Assembly (NCBI RefSeq): GCF_014201095.1
Contig: NZ_JACHDN010000001.1
Coordinates: 1,488,001-1,552,000, forward strand
DNA length: 64,000 nucleotides
Reading direction: 5' to 3'
DNA from: Cellulomonas hominis
GTDB lineage: Bacteria > Actinomycetota > Actinomycetes > Actinomycetales > Cellulomonadaceae
The position numbers and the translations under genes are program-made. Position 1 is the first letter of the stretch. Each line of letters begins with the position of its first letter. The notes under the pieces were generated by a model. It saw nothing but the letters and a program-made list of their open reading frames with translations. It was not told the DNA's origin and did no database searches. This document shows, piece after piece, positions 9,794 to 16,998 of this stretch.

Positions 9794-11566
9794 GTGGCAC
9801 GCAGCAGCACGGTGGCCGACCAGCTCGTCGCCCAGGTGGTGGCGGCCGGCGCGACGCACATCTACGGCATCGTCGGGGACAGCCTGAACCCGGTGGTCGA
9901 CGCGGTCCGGCGGGCGCAGAAGGACGGCGCGGACATCCAGTGGGTGCACGTCCGGCACGAGGAGGCCGCGGCGTTCGCCGCCGCCGCGGAGGCCGAGATC
10001 ACCGGCCGGCTCGCGGTCTGCGCGGGCTCCTGCGGGCCGGGCAACCTGCACCTCATCAACGGGCTCTACGACGCGAACCGCAGCCGCGTCCCGGTGCTCG
10101 CGATCGCCTCGCACATCCCGAGCGCGCAGATCGGCACCCAGTACTTCCAGGAGACCCACCCCGACCGGCTGTTCGTCGAGTGCTCGGTGTACTCCGAGAT
10201 GATCTCGTCCGCCGCGCAGGCGCCGCGGGTCATCCGCTCCGCGATCCACCACGCGTACGGCGCCCCGGGCGTCGCCGTGCTGACCCTCCCCGGCGACGTC
10301 GCCGACCTCGAGGCGCCGGCCCCCGGTCCCGACACGCTGACCCGGCCGCGCCGCCCCCGCGTCGTCCCCGCGGACGCCGACGTCACGGCGCTCGCCGACG
10401 CGATCGACGCCGCGAAGAAGGTCACCATCCTGGCCGGCGCGGGCGTGCGGGGCGCGCACGACGACGTCATCGCCCTGGCCGACAAGATCGCCGCCCCGGT
10501 GGGGCACAGCCTGCGCGGCAAGGAGCACATCCAGTACGACAACCCCTTCGACGTCGGGATGACCGGCCTGCTCGGGTACGGCGCGCTCCAGGCGTCGATG
10601 GACGAGGCCGACCTGCTGATCCTGCTGGGGACCGACTTCCCGTACGACCAGTTCCTCCCGGCCGGCGTCCGCACGGCGCAGGTTGACATCGACCCCACGC
10701 ACCTCGGCCGGCGGACGCGCTCCGACCTGGCGGTGGTCGGCGACGTCGGTGAGACGGTGCGGCTGCTGCTCCCGCTGGTGAGCCGCAAGAAGTCCCGGCG
10801 GTTCCTCGACTCGATGCTGAAGAAGCACGAGAAGGCCATGTCCGGCGTCGTCGGGGCCTACACGAAGGACGTCGAGCACCACACGCCGATCCACCCCGAG
10901 TACGCCGCGGTGGTCCTGGACGAGGAGGCGGCCGACGACGCCGTGTTCACCGTGGACACCGGCATGGGCAACGTCTGGGCCGCGCGCTACCTGACGCCGA
11001 ACGGGCGGCGCCGGGTCATCGGGTCGTTCCTGCACGGCTCGATGGCGAACGCCGTCCCGCACGCGATCGGCGCGGCCTTCGCCGCCCGGGACTCCGGCGC
11101 CCGGCAGAAGCACGTGGTCGCGATCGCCGGCGACGGCGGCCTGTCGATGCTGCTCGGCGAGCTGGTCACGCTCGTGCACTACCAGCTGCCCGTGAAGATC
11201 ATCCTGTTCGACAACGCGACGCTCGGCATGGTGCGGCTCGAGATGCTCGTGGACGGGCTGCCCTCGTTCGGCACGGACTCCCCGTCGGTCGACTACGCCG
11301 CGGTCGCGAGCGCCATCGGCATCCCGTCGGTCCGCGTCGAGGACCCCACGCAGATCCGCACCGCGCTGCGCGAGGCGTTCGCGCACGACGGTCCCGCGCT
11401 CGTCGACCTGGTCACGGACCCGCGGGCGCTGTCGATCCCGCCGAAGATCACGCGGCAGCAGGTCAGCGGGTTCACGGCGGCGATGAGCAAGGAGATCCTC
11501 GGCGGGGGCATGGGCGAGGTCATGGCGATGGCCCGCTCCAACCTCCGCAACGTCCCGCGGCCCTGA
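9794..11566 (+). CDS. poxB: thiamine-pyrophosphate-dependent pyruvate dehydrogenase/oxidase (PoxB-like)
   Basis: A 590-residue enzyme of the acetolactate-synthase/pyruvate-oxidase superfamily. In order: a PYR domain with the HEEAAAFAA segment carrying the activating Glu (about residue 55-65), a central FAD/nucleotide-type domain, and a PP domain with the ThDP-magnesium motif beginning GDGG near 444 and ending about 30 residues later (FDNATLGMV). PoxB oxidises and decarboxylates pyruvate to acetate, passing electrons to quinones at the membrane. Start GTG 9794 has AGGAGCGG (9782-9788) upstream. Close relatives include other ThDP enzymes, so the substrate is the less certain part. Confidence 0.88.
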   Translation: MARSSTVADQLVAQVVAAGATHIYGIVGDSLNPVVDAVRRAQKDGADIQWVHVRHEEAAAFAAAAEAEITGRLAVCAGSCGPGNLHLINGLYDANRSRVPVLAIASHIPSAQIGTQYFQETHPDRLFVECSVYSEMISSAAQAPRVIRSAIHHAYGAPGVAVLTLPGDVADLEAPAPGPDTLTRPRRPRVVPADADVTALADAIDAAKKVTILAGAGVRGAHDDVIALADKIAAPVGHSLRGKEHIQYDNPFDVGMTGLLGYGALQASMDEADLLILLGTDFPYDQFLPAGVRTAQVDIDPTHLGRRTRSDLAVVGDVGETVRLLLPLVSRKKSRRFLDSMLKKHEKAMSGVVGAYTKDVEHHTPIHPEYAAVVLDEEAADDAVFTVDTGMGNVWAARYLTPNGRRRVIGSFLHGSMANAVPHAIGAAFAARDSGARQKHVVAIAGDGGLSMLLGELVTLVHYQLPVKIILFDNATLGMVRLEMLVDGLPSFGTDSPSVDYAAVASAIGIPSVRVEDPTQIRTALREAFAHDGPALVDLVTDPRALSIPPKITRQQVSGFTAAMSKEILGGGMGEVMAMARSNLRNVPRP

Positions 11567-11608
11567 CCGGGCGCACCGAGGCCCGCGGACGGAGTGCGGA
11601 GGGCGGCG

Positions 11609-12301
11609 TCAGTGGAGGTCGCTGAGGGCCGCGCGGATCTCCGTCGTGATCACCGTCATCGCGCGCTCCGCCGCCTCGGGGTCGCGGGCGCGGATCGCGT
11701 CGGCCACCGCGTCGTGCGCGTCGAGGGCCTCGGGGCGGGGGCGGTCGGGCATGAGGCCGTGCCGGGTGCGGCCGGCGAGCACCTCGGCGACGACGCCGGT
11801 CAGCGCGGCGAACATCTCGTTCCGGCCGGCGCGCAGCAGCAGCGCGTGGAACTCGATGTCGCAGACCACGAACTCGTCCAGGCGGCCGGCCTCGCCCAGC
11901 TCGCGCATCCGGGCGACCAGCACGAGCAGCCGGTCCACCTCGCCGGGGTCGGCGTGCCGGGCGGCGGCCGCGGCGGCGACGGGCTCGACGGCGGCGCGCA
12001 GCTCGGTGAGCGACCGGAGCTGCGCGAGCCGGCCCGGGCCGGCCAGCCGCCACCGGATGACGCGCGGATCGAACACCATCCAGTCGGCGGCCGGGCGCAC
12101 CACGAGGCCGACGCGGCGGCGGGAGGTCACGAGGCCGAGGTGCTCGAGCATCCGCATGGTCTCGCGCGCGACCGTCCGGGAGACCGCGAACCGCTGCTGG
12201 ATCTGCTCGAGGGTGAGCACGGAGCCCTCGGGCAGGGCACCGGCCGTGATCTCGGAGCCGATCACCTCCAGCACGGTGCTGTGCAGCACCTCGACGCCCA
12301 C
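11609..12301 (-). CDS. GntR-family (FadR/FCD) repressor, probably of gluconate genes
   Basis: A 230-residue regulator: winged helix-turn-helix at about 8-70 (EQIQQRFAVSRTVARETMRMLE) and an all-helical FCD ligand-binding domain from about 85 to 220 with the metal-binding pattern D-x3-H (DIEFH) and later His residues (HDAVADAI). FCD regulators of this type usually sense sugar acids. It is divergent from gluconokinase and gntP, and strong inverted repeats lie in the shared intergenic region, so it very likely represses that operon and itself (inference from context). The GTG start at 12301 has GAGGAG 6 bases upstream. Confidence 0.9.
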   Translation of the reverse strand: MGVEVLHSTVLEVIGSEITAGALPEGSVLTLEQIQQRFAVSRTVARETMRMLEHLGLVTSRRRVGLVVRPAADWMVFDPRVIRWRLAGPGRLAQLRSLTELRAAVEPVAAAAAARHADPGEVDRLLVLVARMRELGEAGRLDEFVVCDIEFHALLLRAGRNEMFAALTGVVAEVLAGRTRHGLMPDRPRPEALDAHDAVADAIRARDPEAAERAMTVITTEIRAALSDLH

Positions 12302-12407
12302 CGCTCCTCCTCGCGCCCGGTGCGGGGGCGGTCCGGTCGACGCGCGCCACCCGGGCAGCCGTGCCAGGGTCGCACACGGAGCGCGGACGACCAATGCGGG
12401 CGACTGG

Positions 12408-12445
12408 TGCGATCTTTGGTTTTCAAAGGTCGCACCTTTGTGCGA
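12408..12445. promoter_or_regulatory. nested operator palindromes of the gluconate unit
   Basis: Two overlapping inverted repeats lie between the divergent repressor and gluconokinase genes. The first pairs TGCGATCTTTGG (12408-12419) with TCAAAGGTCGCA (12423-12434), 10 of 12 positions complementary around a TTT centre. The second, TCGCAC-CTTT-GTGCGA (12430-12445), is perfect. Such palindromes are typical GntR-family binding sites and are the only A+T-richer stretch in the 223-base gap. The likely ligand is gluconate or gluconate 6-phosphate (inference). Confidence 0.8.
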
Positions 12446-12524
12446 CAGTGTGCCGGTGCCCCGGACGGTTCCGGGGCGCGACCGGACGTACCGCGCCCGG
12501 ACGACGACGTCGAGGAGGGCACTG

Positions 12525-13067
12525 ATGCCTGAGGTGCAGCACCTGGTGGTCATGGGGGTCGCGGGGTCGGGCAAGACCACGACCGCGCAGATCCTCGCCG
12601 ACCGCCTGAACTGGCCGTACGCGGAGGCGGACGAGTTCCACCCGCAGGCCAACATCGACAAGATGTCGGCGGGCACCCCGCTGACCGACGAGGACCGCTG
12701 GCCGTGGCTGCGCGCGATGCGCGACTGGCTCACGGAGCAGTCCCGCGCGGGGCGGTCGACGATCGTCACGTGCTCCGCGCTGCGGGTCGCCTACCGCGAC
12801 GTGCTGCGCGAGGCCGAGGGCCGGGTGCGGTTCGTGCACCTGTCCGGGACCATCGAGTCGATCGGCGACAGGATGTCCGGCCGCGCCGGGCACTTCATGC
12901 CGACCTCGCTGCTGCCGTCGCAGTTCCAGACCCTCGAGCCGCTGACCGACGCCGAGGACGGCGTGGTCGTCGAGGTCGAGGTGTCCCCGCACTCGGTCGC
13001 CGACGCCGCGCTGCGCGCGCTGGGCATCGACCCCGCCACCGCACGCGCCACGGAGGAGACCCGATGA
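12525..13067 (+). CDS. gntK: gluconokinase
   Basis: A 180-residue P-loop kinase converting D-gluconate to 6-phosphogluconate with ATP, feeding the pentose phosphate pathway. Walker A is GVAGSGKT at 11-18; the gluconate/lid motifs DEFHPQANIDKMSAGTPL and CSALRVAYRD follow as in GntK/IdnK. Length fits the family. GAGGAGG (12512-12518) precedes the ATG by 6 bases. The stop overlaps the start of gntP by 4 bases (ATGA), indicating translational coupling. Expression is probably controlled by the divergent GntR-type repressor through the palindromes just upstream. Confidence 0.96.
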   Translation: MPEVQHLVVMGVAGSGKTTTAQILADRLNWPYAEADEFHPQANIDKMSAGTPLTDEDRWPWLRAMRDWLTEQSRAGRSTIVTCSALRVAYRDVLREAEGRVRFVHLSGTIESIGDRMSGRAGHFMPTSLLPSQFQTLEPLTDAEDGVVVEVEVSPHSVADAALRALGIDPATARATEETR

Positions 13068-14461
13068 GCCTGCTCGCCGACGGCGCCCTGCTCGCCGCAG
13101 CGGCGGAGGACGCCGCCCCCGCCGTCTCGGACACGCGCCTGGTCGTCGCGGCGGTGCTCGGCATCGCGGTGATCGTCCTGCTGATCGTCTGGCTGAAGCT
13201 GCACCCCTTCCTCGCGCTGATGCTCGGCGCGGGCGTGCTCGCGGTCGCCGCCGGGCTCCCCTACACCGACGCGTTCGTGTCGTTCACCGAGGGGCTCGGG
13301 ACGACGGTCGCGGGCGTCGGCATCCTCATCGCGCTGGGCGCCATCATCGGGAAGCTGCTGATCGAGTCGGGAGGCGCCGACCAGATCGTCGACTCCGTGC
13401 TCGCCCGCACGCCGGTCCAGCGGCTGCCGTGGGCGATCGCGTTCGCGGCGTTCATCATCGGCATCCCGCTGTTCTTCGAGGTCGGCGTGGTGCTGCTGGT
13501 GCCGGTCGTCATGCTGGTCGCGCGCCGGTCCAAGGTCTCGATGATCACCGTCGGCATCCCGGCGCTCGCCGGCCTGTCGGCCCTGCACGGCCTGGTGCCG
13601 CCGCACCCCGGCCCGCTGATCGCCATCGACGCGCTCGGCGCCGACCTGGGCCTGACGCTCGGTCTCGGCCTGCTCGTCGCGATCCCGACCGTCGCCATCT
13701 CGGGCCCGCTGCTCGCGAAGCCGATGGCCCGCTGGGTGCCGCTCGACCCGCCGACCGAGATCCTCGGCGCCGGCGAGCGCGAGGAGGGCGCCAAGCGGCC
13801 GTCGTTCGCCGTCGCGCTGACCGTCGTGCTGATGCCGGTCGTGCTCATGCTCGCCCGGACGCTCGCCGAGACCGTCGGGTTCCAGGACTCCGGCGTCGGC
13901 CAGGTGCTCGACTTCGTCGGGACGCCGCTGGTGGCGCTGCTCATCACCGCGCTGGCGTCGCTGGTGCTGCTCGGGTCCGCGCAGGGCCGCACGCGCAGCC
14001 AGATCAGCAAGCTCGTGGACTCGTCGTTCGCGCCGATCGCCTCGATCCTGCTGATCGTGGGCGCCGGCGGCGGCTTCAAGGAGACCCTCGTGGACTCCGG
14101 CGTCGGCGACGTGATCGCCGGCGGGCTGGCGGACGCCCCGATCTCCCCGCTGCTCGCGGCGTGGCTGGTCGCGGTGCTGATCCGCGTGGCCACCGGCTCC
14201 GCGACGGTCGCGACGATCACCGCGGCCGGGATCGTGGCGCCGCTGGCCGAGGGCCTGTCGCCGACGCACGTGGCGCTCATGGTGCTGGCCATCGGCGCGG
14301 GCTCGGTGTTCCTCAGCCACGTGAACGACGCCGGCTTCTGGCTGGTCAAGGAGTACTTCAAGATGACGGTCGGCCAGACGTTCAAGACGTGGTCCCTCAT
14401 GGAGTGCGTCCTGTCGGTCACGGCCCTGATCGTGGTCCTGCTGCTGAGCCTGGTGATCTAG
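13064..14461 (+). CDS. gntP: GntP-family gluconate:H+ symporter
   Basis: A 465-residue membrane protein with about 12 hydrophobic segments. Family hallmarks include the EVGVVLLVPVVMLVARRSKV region, HGLVPPHPGPLIAIDALGAD and the C-terminal segment GSVFLSHVNDAGFWLVKEYF. GntP carriers import gluconate with protons. It is co-transcribed with gluconokinase (4-base overlap), so uptake and phosphorylation are coupled. The gene ends 27 bases before a palindromic repeated element that separates it from the convergent oxidoreductase gene. Confidence 0.95.
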   Translation: MSLLADGALLAAAAEDAAPAVSDTRLVVAAVLGIAVIVLLIVWLKLHPFLALMLGAGVLAVAAGLPYTDAFVSFTEGLGTTVAGVGILIALGAIIGKLLIESGGADQIVDSVLARTPVQRLPWAIAFAAFIIGIPLFFEVGVVLLVPVVMLVARRSKVSMITVGIPALAGLSALHGLVPPHPGPLIAIDALGADLGLTLGLGLLVAIPTVAISGPLLAKPMARWVPLDPPTEILGAGEREEGAKRPSFAVALTVVLMPVVLMLARTLAETVGFQDSGVGQVLDFVGTPLVALLITALASLVLLGSAQGRTRSQISKLVDSSFAPIASILLIVGAGGGFKETLVDSGVGDVIAGGLADAPISPLLAAWLVAVLIRVATGSATVATITAAGIVAPLAEGLSPTHVALMVLAIGAGSVFLSHVNDAGFWLVKEYFKMTVGQTFKTWSLMECVLSVTALIVVLLLSLVI

Positions 14462-14487
14462 CGGGGGCCGGTCGCCAGGCCGAGGTC

Positions 14488-14553
14488 GAGGTCGACGGTT
14501 TCGCGGGACACGCCGCGGCGACATGCCGGGGCGCGCGCGGAACCGTCGACCTC
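14488..14553. repeat. 66-bp palindromic intergenic element, copy 1
   Basis: Perfect 13-bp terminal inverted repeats GAGGTCGACGGTT (14488-14500) and AACCGTCGACCTC (14541-14553) enclose a 40-base core containing CGCGGGACACGCCG and GGCGACATGCCG. An outer pair, CCGAGGT (14480-14486) and ACCTCGG (14559-14565), extends the symmetry. A near-identical element occurs at 51885-51951 with the same arms and a closely similar core. Both copies lie between converging genes. It resembles a REP/MITE-type element or a shared bidirectional terminator. Confidence 0.85.
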
Positions 14554-14582
14554 GCCGCACCTCGGCCGGGAGGGCGGCGGCG

Positions 14583-16127
14583 TCAGCGCGGGGCCAGGCC
14601 GTGGGTGGCCGGGCCCTCCAGGACCGAGCCGTCCGCCGCGAAGCGGCTGCCGTGCAGCGGGCAGTCGAAGGACCGCTCCACCTCGTTCCACGTCACGACG
14701 CCCCCGAGGTGCGGGCACACCGCGGAGAACCGCCGGGTCACGCCGCCGACGGTGCACACCGCCTCCGGCCGGACGCCCGCTCGCTCGACGCCGCCCTGGC
14801 CCTCCGGCGGGTCCGGCCTCCGCCCGGCGGCGGGGCGCGGGGCGGTCCAGCCGCCCGCGAGGCGCCGCCCGACGCCGGCGTTCAGCCGCACGGCTTCGCC
14901 GAGACCGGCGACCTCGTGCCGGCCCCACGGCCGCCACGCCTCGGCCCACCGCGGCGGGTGGTCGCCGAGCAGCTCGGCCGCGAGCACGAGCGACGCCGCG
15001 ACGGCGGTGGTCATCCCCCACTTCGCGTACCCGGTGGCGACGTGCAGCCGCGGGTCCAGGGGCAGCAGCCGGCCGACCAGGGGCAGGCCGTCGGCGGCGG
15101 CGTAGTCCTGCGCGGACCACACGTGCGTGAGCTCCGCGCCGGGGACGTGGCGGTGGGTCCACTCCAGGAGCTCCCGCACGGAGGCCCCGGTGGGCACGCG
15201 CCGGCCCACGGGGTGCCCCGCGCCACCGACCAGCAGCGCGTCCGGGCCGTCCGCGCCGGCGGGCGTCGACCGGATCGAGCGCGTCTCGGCGTCCACCGAG
15301 ATCGCCATGCTCGCCGGCGGCGGCTCCGGCACGCGGAACGCGAGCGCGTAGGACCGCAGCGCGTGCAGCCGGGCGAACGCGCCGCCGCGGTCGAGGATCG
15401 GCGTCCCGGTGGCGAGCACCACGGCGTCGCAGGTCACGTCCCCCGCGGTGGTGCGCAGCACGGCCCGCCCGGTGCGGCTCGTGAGGCCCCGGCCGTGGTG
15501 CATGCCGAGGACGCGCACGCCCTCGACCACGCGACCGCCGCGGGCGACGACGTCGGCCGCGAGCGCGCCGAGCACGTCGAGCGGGTCGACCTGCGCCTGG
15601 TCGGCCAGCCCGATGGCCCCGGTGACGGGCAGGGGCAGGTCGGTGCGTCGTCGCCAGCCGACCGGCACGCCGGCCCGGCGCGCGGCCTCGAGCTCGGCCT
15701 CCACCCGGTCCCGGCCGTCGGCGGTCGTGGCGAACGTGACGGCCTCGCGGCGCTGGTACGGCACGTCGTGGTCGTCGAGGTACCGGAGCAGCCAGTCCAT
15801 GCCCTCGGCGGACCCCTCCGCGTAGGCGGCGGCCACCCGGTCGTCGTGCTGCTCGGCCAGCGACGCGAGCCGGTCGCCCTGCAGCAGGCTGATCTTCGCG
15901 GTGCTCCGGCCCGTCGTCCCGGCGCCGACGGTCCGGGCCTCGAGGACGAGCACCCGCAGCCCGGCGCGGGTGAGCAGCAGCGCGGTGGTCAGGCCGGTCA
16001 GCCCGGCACCGACCACGACGACGTCGGCGGGCTCGTCCGCCGGGCGCGGGTCGGTGCCGGGCGCGAGGTGGTGCGGGTGGGCCGGCGCCGGGCGCCGGTC
16101 CCACCAGAGGGACGTCCGGGAGACCAC
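14583..16127 (-). CDS. FAD-dependent oxidoreductase with C-terminal Rieske domain
   Basis: A 514-residue protein. The N-terminal half is a DAO-type FAD domain: dinucleotide motif GAGLTG at 40-45, then an E (VLEAR) at the end of strand 2 and the conserved GTTGRSTAKISLLQG. The C terminus is a Rieske [2Fe-2S] module with Cys471/His473 (CPH) and Cys489/His492 (CPLH). Such fusions belong to the glycine/D-amino-acid oxidase-like group with a Rieske tail; the electron acceptor and substrate are unknown. No signal peptide is visible. The GTG start has only a weak GAGG nearby, so the exact N terminus is less certain. Confidence 0.9.
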   Translation of the reverse strand: MVSRTSLWWDRRPAPAHPHHLAPGTDPRPADEPADVVVVGAGLTGLTTALLLTRAGLRVLVLEARTVGAGTTGRSTAKISLLQGDRLASLAEQHDDRVAAAYAEGSAEGMDWLLRYLDDHDVPYQRREAVTFATTADGRDRVEAELEAARRAGVPVGWRRRTDLPLPVTGAIGLADQAQVDPLDVLGALAADVVARGGRVVEGVRVLGMHHGRGLTSRTGRAVLRTTAGDVTCDAVVLATGTPILDRGGAFARLHALRSYALAFRVPEPPPASMAISVDAETRSIRSTPAGADGPDALLVGGAGHPVGRRVPTGASVRELLEWTHRHVPGAELTHVWSAQDYAAADGLPLVGRLLPLDPRLHVATGYAKWGMTTAVAASLVLAAELLGDHPPRWAEAWRPWGRHEVAGLGEAVRLNAGVGRRLAGGWTAPRPAAGRRPDPPEGQGGVERAGVRPEAVCTVGGVTRRFSAVCPHLGGVVTWNEVERSFDCPLHGSRFAADGSVLEGPATHGLAPR

Positions 16128-16145
16128 CTCGACGCCCCGGCCCGG

Positions 16146-16508
16146 TCAGCCGGCGGGCGGCGTCGGCGGGGTGGGCGGGGTCGTCGGCGCCGGCGGCGTG
16201 ACGGGGGTGGTCGGCGTCGTGCCGGCCGGGGGCGTCGTCCGCACGTCGACGTCGTCGTCCCCGTCGCCCTTCGTGCGCGCGACCGCGCCCTTCACGGCCT
16301 CGACGGCCTTGTCCTTGAGCGCCGCACCCTGGTCCTTCGCGAACCGGGCGGCCGACGACTCCAGGTCGTCCACGGTGGACTGCACGCGCGGGTCCTGCCA
16401 GGCGTCGGACGCCCAGCCCTTGATCTTCTCGAACTGCGCGCGGCCCGCGCGGGTCCCGAGCACGTAGCCCACCCCCGCGCCGAGGACGAATGCCAGCTTG
16501 CCCTTCAT
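16146..16508 (-). CDS. YtxH-like small membrane-associated protein
   Basis: A 120-residue protein starting MKGKLAFVLGAGVGYVLGTR: one short Gly-rich hydrophobic helix at the N terminus, a helical region with KIKGWASDAWQDPRVQ, and a Pro/Thr-rich disordered tail made of TTPPTP-type repeats. The pattern fits YtxH-domain proteins, often linked with general stress responses in other bacteria; the precise role is unknown. GGAGGT lies upstream of the ATG with good spacing. It follows the Rieske oxidoreductase start by 18 bases on the same strand, so the two may be co-transcribed. Confidence 0.8.
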   Translation of the reverse strand: MKGKLAFVLGAGVGYVLGTRAGRAQFEKIKGWASDAWQDPRVQSTVDDLESSAARFAKDQGAALKDKAVEAVKGAVARTKGDGDDDVDVRTTPPAGTTPTTPVTPPAPTTPPTPPTPPAG

Positions 16509-16558
16509 GCCCTACCTCCGGTTCCGCTCGTCCTGGTGGTCCGACCGAGCGTAGGCGC

Positions 16559-16594
16559 GGGGGTCGCGGCCCGCCCGGCGAGCGCGCGACCCCC
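16559..16594 (-). terminator. hairpin downstream of permease remnant
   Basis: A perfect 10-bp stem, GGGGGTCGCG (16559-16568) with CGCGACCCCC (16585-16594), and a 16-base loop. It lies 7 bases beyond the stop of the permease fragment on the minus strand, where the terminator of the original transporter operon would be expected, so it is probably a surviving part of that operon. It could also insulate the YtxH-like gene. Confidence 0.55.
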
Positions 16595-16601
16595 GCCGGC
16601 C

Positions 16602-16787
16602 CTACTTCACCGCCCCGTGATGCCGTAGAGGAACTCGCCCCAGGACACCAGGAAGATCACCGACGACACCGTGAGGAAGCCGTTCCGGGCGAGCGGCAGC
16701 GCGACGGACCGGAATGTGCGCAGGGTGGCGGCGCCGTCGATGTGGGCGGCCTCCTCGATGGACACCGGGATCTGCCCGAAGAACGGC
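16602..16787 (-). pseudogene. 3' remnant of a MalG-type sugar ABC permease gene
   Basis: Read on the minus strand the segment gives FFGQIPVSIEEAAHIDGAAT followed by LRTFRSVALPLARNGFLTV and VIFLVSWGEFLYGIT. This contains the EAA---G loop (EEAAHIDGAATLRTFRSVALPLA) that carbohydrate permeases use to contact their ATPase. After FLYGIT the canonical C-terminal GAVK and stop appear directly, but in the next reading frame, so about 60 codons and the frame are missing. No start codon or N-terminal two-thirds remain. It is a decayed gene cut off at about 16787, where a LacI tail begins on the opposite strand. Confidence 0.8.
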
Positions 16788-16878
16788 CGACCTGCTCGCG
16801 GCCCGCGTCGCGGGGGGCGAGGGGCCGCCGACGGAGGTGTTCACGGACTGCTCGCTGGTGGTCCGCCGGTCGGCCTGA
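16786..16878 (+). pseudogene. 3' remnant of a LacI-family regulator gene
   Basis: The plus-strand frame ending at the TGA 16876-16878 reads ADLLAARVAGGEGPPTEVFT then DCSLVVRRSA. This looks like the extreme C terminus of LacI/GalR regulators, which typically end in a dimer helix (LLLxRLxGG), a short loop and a strand such as LVVRGS. Nothing upstream in frame resembles the rest of such a protein, because the sequence becomes the permease remnant on the other strand. The short length makes the family call tentative, but the pattern and context agree. Confidence 0.6.
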
Positions 16879-16904
16879 CCTGGCGGATCGCGCCGCAGGG
16901 CCGG

Positions 16905-16934
16905 TGGACGGCGGCGCTGCAGGGACGCTACGCT
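16905..16934 (+). promoter_or_regulatory. candidate promoter for hairpin RNA and Abi_2 gene
   Basis: TGGACG (16905-16910, 4 of 6 to TTGACA), an 18-base spacer and TACGCT (16929-16934) form a plausible housekeeping promoter. TACGCT is also the likely -10 of the GH43 gene in this window. Transcription would begin at about 16941, just before the hairpin at 16947-16978. Confidence 0.45.
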
Positions 16935-16940
16935 CGGGTC

Positions 16941-16981
16941 ATCACGATCAGCCCGTCACCGTCAGGTGGCGGGCTGATTTT
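16941..16981 (+). ncRNA. candidate small structured RNA upstream of the Abi_2/HEPN gene
   Basis: A 14-bp stem (16947-16960 with 16965-16978; ATCAGCCCG pairing CGGGCTGAT, then TCACC with GGTGG including one G-U pair) closes a GTCA tetraloop and is followed by TTTT (16978-16981). Transcribed from the adjacent candidate promoter this would give an RNA of about 40 nt ending like an intrinsic terminator, directly ahead of the Abi_2 gene. From memory, AbiF-type members of the Abi_2 superfamily have RNA antitoxins encoded upstream; whether this hairpin is one is inference. Alternatives are a simple attenuator or a leftover terminator. Confidence 0.45.
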
Positions 16982-16998
16982 CTGAGGTCGGAGGCGTG

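Noticed and set aside
14480..14565. Palindromic element as insertion-sequence remnant with target duplication
   Set aside because: No transposase fragment or flanking direct repeat is visible; kept as a repeated element of unknown origin.
16602..16844. An 80-codon open frame as a functional small protein
   Set aside because: Its translation is low-complexity except for the final GAVK; the alternate frame carries the permease homology, so it is part of a decayed gene.
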